Assembly (NCBI GenBank): GCA_947034895.1
Contig: OX344762.1
Coordinates: 46,294,760 to 46,358,759 of the forward strand
From: Rhytidiadelphus loreus
Lineage: Eukaryota; Streptophyta; Bryopsida; Hypnales; Hylocomiaceae
DNA length: 64,000 nucleotides
Direction of reading: 5' to 3'
The position numbers were made by a program, and so were the translations under genes. Below the pieces are notes generated by a model. That model did no database searches and had not been told where the DNA came from. It was given only the letters and a program-made list of their open reading frames with translations. Numbering within the stretch: position 1 is the stretch's first letter; each line of letters begins with the position of its first letter. This document shows, one piece after another, positions 24,021 through 38,072 of this stretch.

Positions 24021-26628
24021 ACATTCATACTTGATCCAAAAGAATTTCATAGCTAAGATCAATTGGATAGCAATTGATCTTATTTAATGATAATCTCGTT
24101 TAATTATCTAAGGCTCTTGATACAATGACCTCTGTTCTTCAGTTGTTAATTGCCTTTTATAGTGGAACCAATTATAATAACATGAAATCTTCATAGATTG
24201 CCCAATCACCCTTGATTATTGGACTTTGCCGTGGCTCTATGTAACTTGGTCGACTAGATCATATCAGTTTCTAGAGTTAATTTGGCTAGGTTCTTATTTG
24301 ACCAACCACCAACAAATTTTTGAACACAAGTTCCAAGTAGAGAATAATACTTAATGGAATTGGACATTCAAATTATACTCATTCTTACTTATGACAACAC
24401 AACACTCAAATTAACTTGTCTCGACGCCCTACTACTTCCTCCAAGTATTTAAAATATCCTATCCATTATTCATATATCACTGGATTACAATAATTTGTTG
24501 ATGTGTGGTTTCCTATGCCAATTCAACATACACTAGCTTCAACATTTCACAAACAATCATGCACACTTACACATAATGCAAGACACTGACATAGTTGCTA
24601 TACTTGGTACACTTGGTAGTTAGATTATATGAACAACTTGACATCACATATCATTTTATACACAACTTCCAACAATTAGCCATTGATGCACTTCCGCAAG
24701 CTTCCTAGCTCTTGGCAATTTATTCCTTGATCAAATTCAAGCACATTGTGGCCTTATAATTAATTCAATTACACTCCCAATAACTAGACCAACAATATAT
24801 ACTCAACAAATTGTTTCACAACATCTACTTTGACTCAACTGATGCAAACTAATACACTTATACCCATACTCAACAATCTCACCACCATATTTAATTTGAC
24901 TTACACAAAGTCACAAATTAATCCCCATTCCTCGATCCACTAGTACTCTAGTAGAAAAACAATGACCACCATAACAAAAAATCAACAAAAAAGTAATGAT
25001 GTCATTTGTATCCTCGGTCGGATTGTCTTGGATAGTACTTGACAAAAAAATTGTTGTCCTCTACATAGCAGACCATAAATCGGCCTTGAAGAAAATGAAA
25101 CATAAGCAAAAAAACATCATAGGCAAAAATTGCGATGTAGATATAAGAATTAAATTAATTTTTAAGCTTTAATTGGATAGAAGACAAGTTCTTTTAATTG
25201 GAAATGAGAGGTTCACATATCCCATATGGTTTGTTCTACCTTCTACCCCCCATTTGTATAAAAAGCTTGTCTTCTCTTCTCCTTCATCATTAAAGTCACT
25301 TCTCTTCTACCACCACGGTATATAAACTTTGTCCTCTTTCTAATAATTAAATTTTTTATGGCATAGAATTCCATCTATGTTTAAAAATTGCCCAATTAAT
25401 GAAAACTTATTTGAAATTTTTGTTGAATTGGACATTGTACTATCTGAATCAACGAAAATTAAATGACCATTTTGTTAACTTGTACCAACTTATACCAAAT
25501 CAACAAAAAATTGTTAAAACGGTCAATACAATATCAATAACAAAAAATTGTTAATTTTTTGTTGACTTGGACACCATTTCCTAGTAGTGATCACACATAT
25601 ACTTGGACAATAATCCTCACAAATTGATAACTCAATTGGACTAGTAGACATTCAATATTTCATTTATACAATAATAAGCAATTTGACATTATTTGCGGAG
25701 TGCACACAATCACACTAAGGTAGAAGGCTAAAAAATCACTCATCTAAGGGCTGGTCTGCCTTTTTCATGTATTTCCTAGGATAAAAATATTTTTAGCTCA
25801 TTTTTAAGACAAGGAGAAATAGATGACAATCCTAACACAAGTGATTTCATATATTTTGAAGCATTTTTGAATTAGTTATGAATTTTCAAAGGAGATGTGT
25901 TGTAGGTGTCTATTTGTGCTCATAGATTGGAGAACAAATGAATCTCAAAGAAGTTGTCAACATGACCAAGGAATCCACAAAATGATCAAAAACATCCTTG
26001 AAATGCTCATGTCTGCCTTGAATACGTACATTGTACACCAAAATAAGAGCAATACAAGAGTAGTTAGAACTTTGAGGCGGGGATAATTACTAAAAATAAG
26101 TGGCTACCATCTGTAGCCTCCTTGGTGTAAAGCCTTAAAGGTGCTATTCTATTGTTGTAGGGTGGGAGTCAAGAAAGATTAAATGCTTGATATAGAGGCT
26201 TGAAAATAAACCAAGTCAATTTTGTAGAAATACCAATTAATATTGTTAAGCCATGCAAGCAAGAGTGCAACTTCTTAACATGCATTCATTGCTTCATATT
26301 AACAACATTTTGGACTATTCTTGATACTTTTATAGGGGCGGTTCTTAATGCTCAAACTATTCTCAAGCCCTTTCCTATATGTGCAATTCACATAGACAAA
26401 TAGCTAGCCAAATTGACAATATAACAAAATCCAATGCTTAGACAATTGCCACTACTACCTGAACTTACACCAATTGTTTAGTTCACAGCTCAATACACAT
26501 GCACACTGATCAAGAAACAATTCACTTGCACGAATTGACTTAAGTTGAGCATGTAAATCAGCAACAACAAACTCACAGTGGCACTTGACCGATAATCACA
26601 GAAAGATCATTTGATAATTTCTTCAATA
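24021..26628. other. AT-rich intergenic, no gene seen
   Basis: No convincing ORF or RNA gene. Weakly inverted ends around 24950-24990 and 25550-25592 (TCAACAAAAAA against its complement, with CTAGTAG-type tips) hint at one more MITE, without a target duplication. Confidence 0.4.
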
Positions 26629-26631
26629 TAT

Positions 26632-26815
26632 CACTACAAGGTAAAGGGGTGTTTTAAGTGTGTTTTTAAGTATAATTCTAGAGATAAGATATTAAGTAAT
26701 GACCTTTATGTAGATTTTAGTAAAAATTAAGAACAACACAAAGGTCAACATAAAGGTCATTACTTAATATCTTATCTCTAGGACTATACTTAAAACACCC
26801 CTTTCTCTTGTAGTG
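26632..26815. mobile_element. CACTA-type MITE (184 bp hairpin)
   Basis: Starts CACTACAAG and ends CTTGTAGTG, with long near-perfect arms (AAAGGGGTGTTTTAAGTG...; AGAGATAAGATATTAAGTAA...) around a short centre. TAT flanks both sides (26629-26631, 26816-26818), a 3-bp duplication as made by CACTA transposases. No coding capacity. Confidence 0.8.
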
Positions 26816-26818
26816 TAT

Positions 26819-29504
26819 TGATAATAGTTTTAGCAAGAATATATTTTTGTAAACTTGTTTGTGAGAAAGCTGATTGCTCTTCTAAGTGCAAGAGAAGGAG
26901 AGAATGCAACTAGACCTTTTACTTATAGCTCAAAAAGAGAGAAATGTAGTTGTTCACCACGAGTTTCTCAACCTTCCATTCCAATCCTAGTCTATCAGCC
27001 CAATTAAAATCTTCTTGAACGTCTTTTGGCCTTTTATTTGTATATACAACTCTACCACAGTGGAAAATAGACTGTTCTTATGTCCTATTTACACTTCCAA
27101 AGAAAAATGGAACAAAATTTTTAAAAATTAGTAGCTACAACGAGCTAATAGCATTCACAAATGATGCTCAAATTTGATACTTTCCGCATAGATTTTGGGT
27201 GCCTAAATGACAGTGTCTAAGCTAGAGATTTTGCATAGATTTAGGGAATGGGTTACTAGTTCTTGAATATATGTATCACTAGCACAAGACTAAAAACATA
27301 GTTAATCCCTCATGAAAAAAGTTTTTGGAGGTTTTTAGTGGGACAAAGGGAGTATACCAAAAGATGAAGGAAATACTTTCTTTGTACAAAAGTCATCAAT
27401 AATAAAATTTGTTAATAAAATTTGTTTAATAGGAAAATGAAGTATAAAACAATGAGTGAATTTTGCCTTTCTTGAATAAGTTCAAATGAGGTGTTAGCTC
27501 AGTACATTAGCTCCAAAAGTAGTTACAATTAGGACAATATTCTAATAAATCATAATCAAGTGCTAATGGTACTAAAAGATTTATTGTTTAATTTGAAAAA
27601 CATTCATACAAGATTGTAAAACCTTGAACTCAACCCTCGACCATAATTTTTAGCTTCAAATTATTAATGTGGATTTAAAATATACTATTGGACATCCTAA
27701 AACAAATTAAACCATTATACTTATGAGATAGTGGTTTTCATAACTTCATGTGTTTCTAGTAGATTTAAAATATAAAATTCACTGTGAATCTTAGGATGGA
27801 TCTACGCATCATCCATCTTACAATGACAATGAAGTGAAAAGAGGCAAATATGTCTTCTTGGTTCAATTTCTCTCCCCCACCCCCACCCTATTTTAGAAAA
27901 ATCTAGAGCTATTAATTCAGCTACAAAAAATTCTGACCTCACTTCAATGTTGTTGATCTTCAATTAAAAAAGTAAATTTGGTAAACCATTGTCATTGATC
28001 GTTGTCATGAGAAACAATTTTGGGCCATTGTTGCTATGAGATACAAAATACAAATATAGAATACTAATATAAAAATATAGATACAAAATGATATATGAAA
28101 TACAAATACAAAAATATAAATATAGAAATACATATACAAAAATATGGAATGGAAATATAGTTACAAAAATATGGATACATCAAACAAATTTTAAATATTC
28201 CATTTTTTTTTAAGCAAAATTGATATCACACATACAAATATAAGGTGGGTGAGTGTTAGTCACAAGCATTCACCTCTTTTTGTGAACCAATGACAAAGTG
28301 ATATGTGTACCCTTTTAAAATACTTTGGAAAAGTTTAACCACCAATGCTTGAATGACACATGTATCCTTTTTGGAAATCATGTGGTTTTCTCTAAAATTG
28401 ACACTTTGTCACAATGAACCGAAAAGATTGAACCAAGCCATTACAATGCCCCCCCACCCTTTTGGAAAAATCTCAAGCCGTCGATTTCTTAATAAAAAAA
28501 ATGCTCCCCATCCTCCATGCCGTTGATTTCTCAAAAAATAACAAGCCGTTGATTTTTGTGAGATTTAATCTAAGCCATCCAAATATGAATCGAGAATACG
28601 AACCAGGTATGGATACAGATACTGGAACAAATATTGACATTAGAGACGGTACATATACTGGTTGAATTACTTGATAATATACGGATACGGGATGAAATAT
28701 ACGGGATATGGATTACGAAATACGGGATATGGGATGAATTGTCCCTTATTGTTTGTCCCCAAATATAGTTTCCTATAATATAAGAAGTAGGAGAGGATAC
28801 AAAGGAGGTAGAGGGGGAATTAATTTGATAATAATTAAATAATTAATTAATTTAATAATTAATTTAATTGGGAACCTATGGGGAGTTTTTTTTTTTCTTA
28901 CTGAGCTCATTGTGAAAAATTGTCACAATTGTGGCAATTTTTCACAATGACAATGAGCTCAAAAGGTGCAGTTACTGCATTAATACTATCCGTTTTCACA
29001 ATGTGCTCAAAGCAACAATAACTGCCTTACATAATTATGAATTATTCAATTGTTCATGATTCTTTGTCCTTCCTCCCATGCCCTATTTCATCCATGATGT
29101 TTCATATTACTTGCCATGCACGACTCATCCTTGATGCTTTATCCATATTTGTCAAGTACATTCCATCCATAATGCCTCATCCATATTTTCATACATCATT
29201 CATCCATTTTGCTTCCCAATAGTTGTTTTTAAACACGCTTTTACTTTATTCCTTGTTATTTTTAAACAAGTTTTTACTTTATTCCTTGTACCTATATATT
29301 CTTCATTTTCATTATAATTTCTATATCTTAGTTCTCATTCATTTGTATATAATTTGTGAAGTACATCTTGACAATCCAAATCCCCTTTTGCTGGCCCTCA
29401 TAGAAACTTGCCTCAATTAGAATCAAAATCATTACACCTACACAAGTCTAAAGATTGTTATAATCTTATTTTGGTAAGAAGAAATAGAAATAGAAATATC
29501 TAAG
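26819..29504. other. AT-rich intergenic with short repeats and a small hairpin
   Basis: No gene supported. A MITE-like end (TTTGGAGGTTTTTAGTG...GGGAGTA) lies at 27328-27353. Degenerate ATACAAATA repeats occupy about 28040-28170, and TACGGGATA repeats about 28676-28740. A 58-bp hairpin flanked by GAGCTC lies at 28903-28960. TATATATTC near 29294 could be a TATA box for the small ORF downstream, but this is weak. Confidence 0.45.
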
Positions 29505-29810
29505 ATGGCTTACAAAGAAAATGGCTACTACAAAGGATGTCCAAATTGTGCAAACACAAAGTTCTTGGTACAATTCTATCACGACTTGTGGTCCAAAATT
29601 GCAACATCTCTAACCAATTGCATAACCAACGCACACAAAACCGCAACAACCTTAAAATTGCCCCACGAATTGCCCAAAGATGTGAAGAAAATGGAAATCA
29701 CTTTGATGAATGAGCTTAAGATTGAATGCTTCCAATGCGAAATCAACATCGCAACAATAAATTGGTACAAGTTCTTTTCAACCAAGAATGAGATTCCAAA
29801 CATTGAATAA
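29505..29810 (+). CDS. Hypothetical 101-aa protein with two CxxC pairs
   Basis: Uninterrupted ORF starting ATGGCTTACAAAG in fair context (AAGATGG). The protein begins MAYKENGYYKGCPNCANTKF, has a mostly hydrophilic middle with Lys/Leu-rich text, and a second pair in IECFQCE. Two CxxC pairs about 60 residues apart could bind one zinc ion; this is inference. No family recognised. Base composition is less AT-biased than the surroundings, which favours a real or recently real coding sequence. It may also be an exon or a transposon fragment. No clear upstream exon or promoter. Confidence 0.3.
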   Translation: MAYKENGYYKGCPNCANTKFLVQFYHDLWSKIATSLTNCITNAHKTATTLKLPHELPKDVKKMEITLMNELKIECFQCEINIATINWYKFFSTKNEIPNIE

Positions 29811-32800
29811 CCAACCACAAAGGATGGTCAACTTAGGAGTAATGGTTTGTAGCCCCTTTTTGTCCATAGTCTACTTTAAGCTTGAATGATATAGATATAA
29901 AAGCTAAAGCTTATGCTACATAATTTGCTATTTGTTTTATAGCTAGCTAACTTGTATGGTATAGATATCACTATGAAATGCAAATCTCTTAAATGAGCAA
30001 CAATTTTCTCTATGAAAATAATAATTCTCTTTATAACTGAATGTAAGTTGTCTTCTAAAATACAAATGTATTGATTTTTTATGTGCACTATGAAATCATT
30101 GATTGTGGCTATTTGTTTGAGTTCTATTATTAAATAGTACTTTTTCAAAGTGTATTTCACCATCATGATTATAAAAAAGATTCGTAATACTTTTTGAAAA
30201 TGGACATCCAATATTATTTTCAATGGATATTATTAATATATGAGCACATCTATCCTATATAAAGTTTGACATTTAGTAATTTTTCCACACAACAATTTGT
30301 GACTTAACTTGTGTTTTTCCTTTGATATTTTTGGTTTGAGTTTTATATTGATTTTTTTATTTTACCTATTGTGGTTGTATTCTATTAAGGTAAAAATTCA
30401 AATACATTTTTTTAGTCTTTTCTTGGACTTTTGTGTATTAGTTTTGAGTGGATATTGAATCTAATTAAAAATTTGTACAAAATTTTAGAATATTTTTTAG
30501 GTATCACTTCAACAATTATGGACAATTTAATTTTTGATCCATGCACCTAATAATATAAACATCTGTATATCTTTAATAAGGATTACAATTATGCACCTTC
30601 ATTCAAAGTTTATAAAATAACCATTTAAAATTGCACCTTTGAACAACTATTGTCTTGTAGTAGGGGTTAAGGTCCTTTCATTCATTCATGTTTCATTCAT
30701 TAGGCATATTTTAAATACATTAAATACAAGAGAATTTATATATTTGCACTTGAATGTTAAATATATTGGTATGAAGTTATTCATTGTATAGAAATAGGCA
30801 TAACATTGAACTTGAGCATTTGAACATATCTTGAATTCTTTTGAAATGTGAAGACATTTATGGCATACACTCAAGGAAGAACAATTAGTGCATTTTAGAA
30901 ACTACATGCGGGATAAAATAGATAGGAATTTATTCGTTTAAAATAAAATTTATAAAAGATTTAGAAATACATTAGAGAGCATTGAAAATAGCCAAATCCA
31001 TTCAAAGTGATGTAGCAATAGCCTGCAAATCTCAACCATTCAAAATTTGTACATATAATTAAGAGGCTTGAGAATTGAATCTTATGTACTATCTTTAATA
31101 TACCATGTTTTGTACAACTAGGTTATAGATGATTGGATAGAAAATCAAGCCAATCCTAGAGGTTCATTCAATGAAATCTTGTTAGTTGAAGCAAGAGTTA
31201 GGGTTCTGATTCCATCCTTTTTGTTGATTGCCATTGCTTGTGTTTTGGCAAATTTTTGATGTGGTTTGAAATTTAGGTTTCCATGCTCCGGAGATTCAAT
31301 ATGCTTTGTTGACTTTAGGGGGACATATTTCAAAAGTATTTCAAATGTAAAGTAAGCATTTTTGACCAAATGCTATTGTAATTTGTAAATAGTTGAAAAC
31401 AAATTGTCAATTTTCACAAGAATTGGAGCAATGAAAGATTAGTCTAAAAGCCTTGTAATCAATTGGTGCACATTTGAAAAACAGTAATTCGAATTTACCA
31501 TGTCCATCATCTATTTGCACTAGCCAATCAACCTTTGCCTACTTGTACTAACTATAGAATATTTTTTCTTGGGATGATATCTCATTGGTTAGGTCCTTCT
31601 CCTAAGACAATTTGTAAAAAATATTCCTCAAAGTGTTCGAGGTTGTTAAACAAGATTTTTTGACCTAATCAAGATTTTTTTCGCTATAGAAAGACAAATC
31701 AACCAACTACATAGAAAAAATTGAAAAAAAAATTAAAATTTTATGTTTTGGGTATGTAAAACTTGTGAAAAAGGGAAGCAATTGTAAAATGTTTGCTTGA
31801 GCATTTAGGATTAAAATAAAAAATATTTAGCACTAATATTGATTTAACTTAAATATATGACAAAAGATGGTGACCTACATGTAAAAGGAAAGACATGCTT
31901 GTAGTTGAGCTGTGTAGGAAGTATGAAGATTTATCTTTAAAATGATAGGCTATGCAAATAGTCTATCTATGTATTTTGCATGGACAAAAGGGTAAGAATT
32001 GTATCTACACTAAGGCTTGCACTAAGGCTCCACATCCCTCATAATACTATACTATCAATGATGTCTAATTAAAATTTTAAAAATTGTTTGAAACTTTAAA
32101 CCTAATTTTTTTTAAATTCTAAAATTACAAATTTGTAAATATGTAAAATTTTGATTTCTCATTTTATAAAATTATAAAATACTACATTTGATATTTTTTA
32201 GTTTTTAAATAATATTACATATTATAAATTGAAATAAATTGAAATAAAATGTTTTTTCTTTTGAATTCTTATATTTTATTAAGCTAGTAGGAAATAATAT
32301 GTACAGAGGACTATCTTGAGTTAAAAGACCACAAAACAACTTGTTTCTACAGTAGGGCTCTATGGATTTTTTGGTTCACAATTTTGACAAATTTTAAATT
32401 TTAAATCATTGAAAATTAAAAATTATATAATAAATTTTTTAATCTCAAACATTTTAAATACTTAAATCCAGAATTTGCGAATTTTTAATTTTGCAAATTT
32501 GTAAAATTATGGTTAATAAATTAATAAATTAAAAAAGTTGTAGGCTATAAATTGCATACAGTAAGGAATTGTCTTATCTTACTCAAGTACCATAGTTTGA
32601 GTTCACCTTTGGCAAAAAATAATCAAATTTCTTAAGCTGAATGGTTTGGAAATTAGAAAGTCGCTTTGGTGAATTTAAAGAAAATTAAACATTAAAAAAG
32701 TCAAAACGCTGGAAAAGATAAATGCATTGCTTGATTCCATGACATGTTTACTAAATAATGTGAAATCCAAATTCATTCTTCTAACTTTATGATAAAGTAG

Positions 32801-32994
32801 GGAAATTATGAAAAATAATGAATTCAGTGAAAGTTGCGACTTCACCATTTAACTTCCAAGATTAATATTTGAAGGATTGCCAAAAGTTAAGAAAAACTAT
32901 TTAATAATTGACAAATCATTGATTATTATAAAATGAATTGCCAAACCAACCTTTTCAATTTTAAGTAATTATTCAAAAAAATGTATTGAAGGTG
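29811..32994. other. AT-rich intergenic, nothing recognised
   Basis: Very AT-rich, with many homopolymer tracts. I see no ORF, RNA gene or transposon end that I can support up to the ACATG duplication at 32995-32999. Confidence 0.5.
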
Positions 32995-33032
32995 ACATGT
33001 GTGAGCTTCCAATTTGTCACTTGTGAATTATG

Positions 33033-33074
33033 TGTTTTGTTTGTTTGTTTTGTTTGTTTGTTTTGTTTGTTTGA
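33033..33074. repeat. TTTG/TTTTG microsatellite
   Basis: Alternating TTTG and TTTTG units inside the left part of element B1. Confidence 0.8.
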
Positions 33075-34129
33075 GTGAAGACTATTGTACAAAAAGCCTT
33101 CCAAAGAGTGTTGAACCAAATTAGATATGTTACATGCCAATATGGTATTTGGTCCAAAATAGACTATTGTACCCTAATTAATCCAAAATCCTGCATGTGA
33201 ATAGGCTAAAAACCTAAAAATTGTAGAAATTATGAATATTGAGTGAATAGTGTTCAGACTACCTAAATTTACCATGCATGTAACTTGTTCTGGCTAAATT
33301 GGTCCAAGGGAACCCTAATGAAATCTCAAAGTCACTTCCCGAGGATAGGTTTTAGTTTTCCAATCAATTTCAAAAATAATAGATATTCTAATTATTAGCT
33401 TGTAGAGGATACAAACTCAAGATAGACCAGTGGAGGGCATTGTGGGTGCTTATTTATCCACCCTTGGTAAATCAACGAACACAATTAGGTTCTAGTTTGA
33501 TGGTAGGTTCTATCCTAATGGGAGTCTAAACGTTAATCCATTGTGCCTTCCAGGCAATGAATCTTTTGCTAATCTTCCTAATTGGTTCTTTCGGAGGGTG
33601 GCTCTAAACCAAGTTCTAGGCTATGTACGTACTAGGGGTGGTTTTGTGACCCTACTTCTAGGTTCTACTCTACCCTACTCAGGGAGAGGGGGACCTCATG
33701 CCATTTCTAAAAACCTAAAGTTTGCTCAAATTGGACACTCTGATGACTCGCTATGGGCAGATGAAGTTTGGGCCTCAAAGTTATCCTACTTCATCCACAG
33801 TTTTCCAAGGGCTCCCGTTTCTAATTGAGGGCAAAACTTGAACTATGACCCTAACTCCCATGCTCTAATTAAGTTCTAAGTTTGGGCTTGATTGAATGAA
33901 ATTTCCCCGGGTTCATCCATTACGGGATCTAAACTTCATCCATTTGTATCTTAGTTGTTCTAACTCTGATTTGGGCGTGTCTTATGTTTTTGGAAACCTC
34001 TCGCGATCTACTCTAAGATTCTCTAATCATATCCAACCTGACTTGGCCTCTAATGGTACCTAGCTCTCGGCCTATTTGAGATTTTTACCCCTAGTGGGCC
34101 AATGACACGGGGGAAGGTTAGGTTCTTAC

Positions 34130-34180
34130 ACTGGCATAGTGGCCCATGAGGAGGGCGGTCAATTCACTTTCTTCCACCAT
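34130..34180 (-). CDS. 17-codon first-exon-like ORF ending at a splice donor (element B2)
   Basis: On the reverse strand, GCCATGG opens MVEESELTALLMGHYAS and stops exactly at AGT|GTAAGA, a strong donor in phase 0. It corresponds in position to the ORFs of elements A, B1 and B3 near the 3' third of the element. Confidence 0.45.
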
Positions 34181-35657
34181 GGCGAGTTGCGACGATAAGC
34201 CACTCGTTGGTTAACACAGTACGTATTTGAATACTCAAAAGACTAGCAGTTCTTTACCTACGTGCCGCCTCCTTCTCTCTTTTTCTTTTGCCTTAACCCG
34301 CGTGCCCCATTAATGGGGAGTAGTGGGTTGGGCACCTACCTACTTAGAAGGTCAAACTATGGCCTAACTACCACTTACGCGTCATCTTATCCTAATGGTG
34401 GAAGGAATTCTAGAAAGTCAAAATATAGCCTAACTACCACTTACGCGTCAACTTACCCTAATGGTGGAGTGGATTCCCCTTCCATCCTACCGATGGTGCT
34501 CCCTTCCTATTTAAGCTTCCTCCCCACCTCTCCTCATTGTATTTGGAGGTGGTGATGCGTGATGTTGGAAGGAAGAGTTGGTGAGGTTGAGATGGAAACG
34601 TCTCTTGTCCTTTGGTTGCACCTTTCTTAGTGTGGATTGCGGATTTTTTCCCTTCCTAGGTTAACTCCTGCTAGTTAAGTTCTAATCTTTCCTATTACTA
34701 TCCTAGCCTCTATAATCTCTATGTCAATTCCTACCCTTGCTATACTAATTCCTTTCTTCCTTCCCTTATTTTCTATACTATCTACTTTGCTAACTTCCTT
34801 CCCCCCCTCCTAAAGGATAAAAAACCCGAAAACAACAACCCAAACCCCGAGCGAGCTGCTAGCTGAGTTACCTGGGTTGGTTGCCAGCGAGCTACTTGGA
34901 CTGGTTGCCGGTGGGCAAGCTGCCTGGCTGGCTACTGGTAGCAAGCTGCCTGGGCTGGCTGCCTAGGCCACTGTTGAACGCTCTTTTGGGCTGGCTGCTA
35001 GGCGCTACCTTTGGGCGGGCTACTTGGGTAAGCTACCTTGCGCGGGCGACCCAAAAAACACACACACTTTTGAACTAAAGAAAAGGGAGGGGCCTACTTC
35101 CTTGGTAGCTATAACAAGACATGAATTAGTATTGACTCTTTAAAGGTTTGACACTCTATTTTGGAGGCTAAACTTTGAATAGTTCCCAAGACGTTTTGGA
35201 AACTAAACTTTGGAACTAACCAAGGGGAAAGTGCAAGGCTTTGCCATCAATTTGGTTTTAACACCAAATTTAGGACTGCCTTTCCCTAGAGGTTCAAAGC
35301 TCCGCCGTTTGGTGAACTTTTAACGCACAATTTAGGACTGAACTTGGACAAGGAAAGGTGGGGTCTGGTTACCCCAAGGGGGATCTACTCCACTCTTTTC
35401 CAAACACGGACGCAAAGACTTGGGTCAAATGCAAAAGCGAAAGACCTGGTTAGTAACGGAAGCGGGGAGACACGTGGTTAGTAAAGGAAGGTTAGTATAA
35501 CATGAAAGACATGAAACTAGAGGCCCTCCAAAGCGGCATCGCCAAGGTACGGTGGAGGGTGGTTCTAGGGTTAGTACGAGACACAAAAGAACGACGGTTA
35601 AAAGACACTTGGATAGCAATAAGGCTTCAAGGACTACACAAGAGTTACAAGACAAGA

Positions 35658-35683
35658 AGGAAGGACCCCTACGGACCTTCAAC
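35658..35683 (-). other. Leader hairpin of element B2
   Basis: On the reverse strand GAAGGTCC and GGTCCTTC pair perfectly around GTAGG, at the place of the leader hairpin of the other copies. Confidence 0.5.
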
Positions 35684-37385
35684 ACTAAAAATGCAACAAC
35701 AAAAAGGAGCAAAGTGCTCCAAAAAACACCATAGGGAGTTTTGGCAAGAAAACACCAAAACCAAGAGAGGTCGGACCCACAGATCTAAAACAAGTATTGT
35801 GGGTGTTTTGGGAGGGAGAAGGGTGTGAGCCCTCAAGTTGGCACTTGGAACTCTGAACTTATTTTTCGCGATTTTTAGTTAATTTTTAAGTGAAAAATAG
35901 GAAAAAACATATAAAAATATAATTATTGTGGTTTTTGGTAGAAGTCCCTACCAAAGGGGTATGTAATGGCCTTAAATGCGTGAAACACGTAAGACGTTAC
36001 ATTTTCACTAATTTTAGGTCTTATTAGTATAAATAAGTAGTTAAATCAGTAATTCTGAGCGAAGTGAGAATTTGAGAGTTAACCAGTCTTAGTGTCTTGT
36101 TCATGTAATACAACAGCTATAAGTATACATGTAACAAACTGGTTAAAAGTTAGAGTCTAGTCAGAGTCAATCCAAATCCAACTCGAAAGAGTTAGATTTA
36201 TTGTTTGTAGGTAATTTTGAGAAATACAGTCATTCACAGACCAAGATGGAGGAAATGATGATTAGAACATACAAAGAGGTGCTTTTCTAGGTCAAAGCAT
36301 GCCAGGAGGTCAAATAGAAGCTCGATCATTGAAGATTCCCCCGGTATCAAGAATAATTTTCCCCCCGGGTGGAAATTATTAAAGAATTGCTAAAAATAGC
36401 ATTCTTATTGGAGATTTGGTTTTGCCCTTAGTTGATGGACATCTTGTAGAAGATTGCCCAAAAGTTTCGGGATTTTACAAAACTCCACGATGACTCCATG
36501 GGAAGTCAACCGCTTAAAACTGCATTCGTAAATTCCTAGAAATTACCAATGTTGCGGTAAAATCTCACTAAAAATTAGGATAGTGTTTTGTGTGCCAATA
36601 AAGAGCCCTGTCAAGTTTGAAGACATTCCGACATTCCCAAGTACCAGAATTAGGACCAACAACAAATTTTACAAGAATTTACAACTTGGTGGCAGGTTGA
36701 CCGGCGTACCAGGAGCTAGCGGTGTCCGAATGGAGCGTTTCAAGGGTCAATTCTTACTCCCACAAATATTCTAAACCACCCAGGACCAACAATTTCATAA
36801 AAAACCGCAAACTCCAAAAGTTAGATTTTTAACTTTTGTTCTGAGTTACCGTGACTCAAATTTGCGCTTTAAAACGGCTGGAGAGGTAGGGGTAAGGGGT
36901 CCTTTAGGCTAATTGGGGTCTTCTGAACGCGATGGCGTGGTTTGTTTTCAGTTTCGAGTTGTCCCTTAAAAGATAGAGAGGGTCAGCCCTTAGTTTGACT
37001 TTTAAAAGGTAATTTTGGATTAATCTGGGTGGATTTTGCAAATATCTCTTGTAAAATCGAAGATTGGATTTGCCCAATATACTTGTCTTGCGTAAGAAGC
37101 CATCTTTTGGACTAAAGGAAGCCAATTTAGAACTAACCCTAGATTAAAACACAAAATATTTTGGTTAATTAGGTAGGTTTTCAAAATATCTTTGGGAAAA
37201 TCAAATATTTGATTTGGGAAAAGATTTCAAGGCCATTTAGGGCCTAGAAGGAACTCGCTTGAGAACCTTCCTTCCCATTAAACAAAGATTATTTAGAAAA
37301 CGCGTTTAGGTAGTTTAACAAAATATCTAGATTGAAAGTAAAGATAATAATTACGAACAACTTACCGGGGGGGGCTGGAAGCGAG

Positions 37386-37393
37386 TATATAAG
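37386..37393 (+). promoter_or_regulatory. TATA box of element B3
   Basis: TATATAAG in the conserved promoter position, followed by a C/T-rich region (CCCTTCCTCG; CATTCTCTTG). Confidence 0.7.
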
Positions 37394-37523
37394 GCCCTTC
37401 CTCGAGGTTGTTCGTGGCCCTCATTCTCTTGTTTCATTCTTGTTGTTGCTCTTGTCGTGCTACCGACACTTGTCGGAGCACTTTTTAAGCCAAGTTTTGG
37501 CTATTTTCTTTTATTCTCTTGTA

Positions 37524-37552
37524 CTTTGAAGGTCCGGAGGGCCCCTTCAAAG
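37524..37552 (+). other. Leader hairpin of element B3
   Basis: CTTTGAAGG pairs with CCTTCAAAG around TCCGGAGGGCC. It is 138 bases after the TATA box. Confidence 0.55.
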
Positions 37553-38072
37553 CTTTGTTTTCTTTTCTTGTTTGAATTTGGAGGCTTCAAGCCCCAAAAC
37601 TTTGCTTTTCAAGAGTTTAGGTGGAGGAAATCCACTAACTTTAGTGTTGTTTGTGTTAACTAACTTATTTCTTGAATTTGGAGGCTTCAAGCCCCAAAAC
37701 TTTGATATTTTGGGAGTTGTGGGAGTAGTTCCCAAACTCTAGTTGATTTTATTGTTCTTTTGGATACTAACCAACAATTTGTGTGAATTGAGAATAGTCT
37801 GTGAACTTAAAACTTTAAAGCGGCAAAGCTAGACTTTGCCAAAAGGTTTTGAGCATCACCACGTGCCAAAATTCGTTGTATAATGGGTGTTTGGTTTGAA
37901 TAATTGCTAATGTTTGGTTAAACACTATCATGTGTACCTCCTTTAGTGATTAAACTTAAAACTTTGCTTTGAATTTTCGAAATTAGTTTTTAATGTTCGG
38001 TTAAACACTGTCATGTGTACCTCCTTTAAGAATTAAGTTTTCAAAATACTAATTTGGGTCCTTGGATATTGG

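Noticed and set aside
24944..25592. Possible further CACTA-like MITE
   Set aside because: The inverted ends are weak and no target duplication matches.
33541..33828. 95-codon + strand frame
   Set aside because: It is antisense to the 3' part of element B2 and has no counterpart in copies A, B1 or B3.
35425..35828. Frames of 95-108 codons on both strands
   Set aside because: Inside the leader of reverse-oriented element B2. No motif, and not open in the matching region of the other copies.
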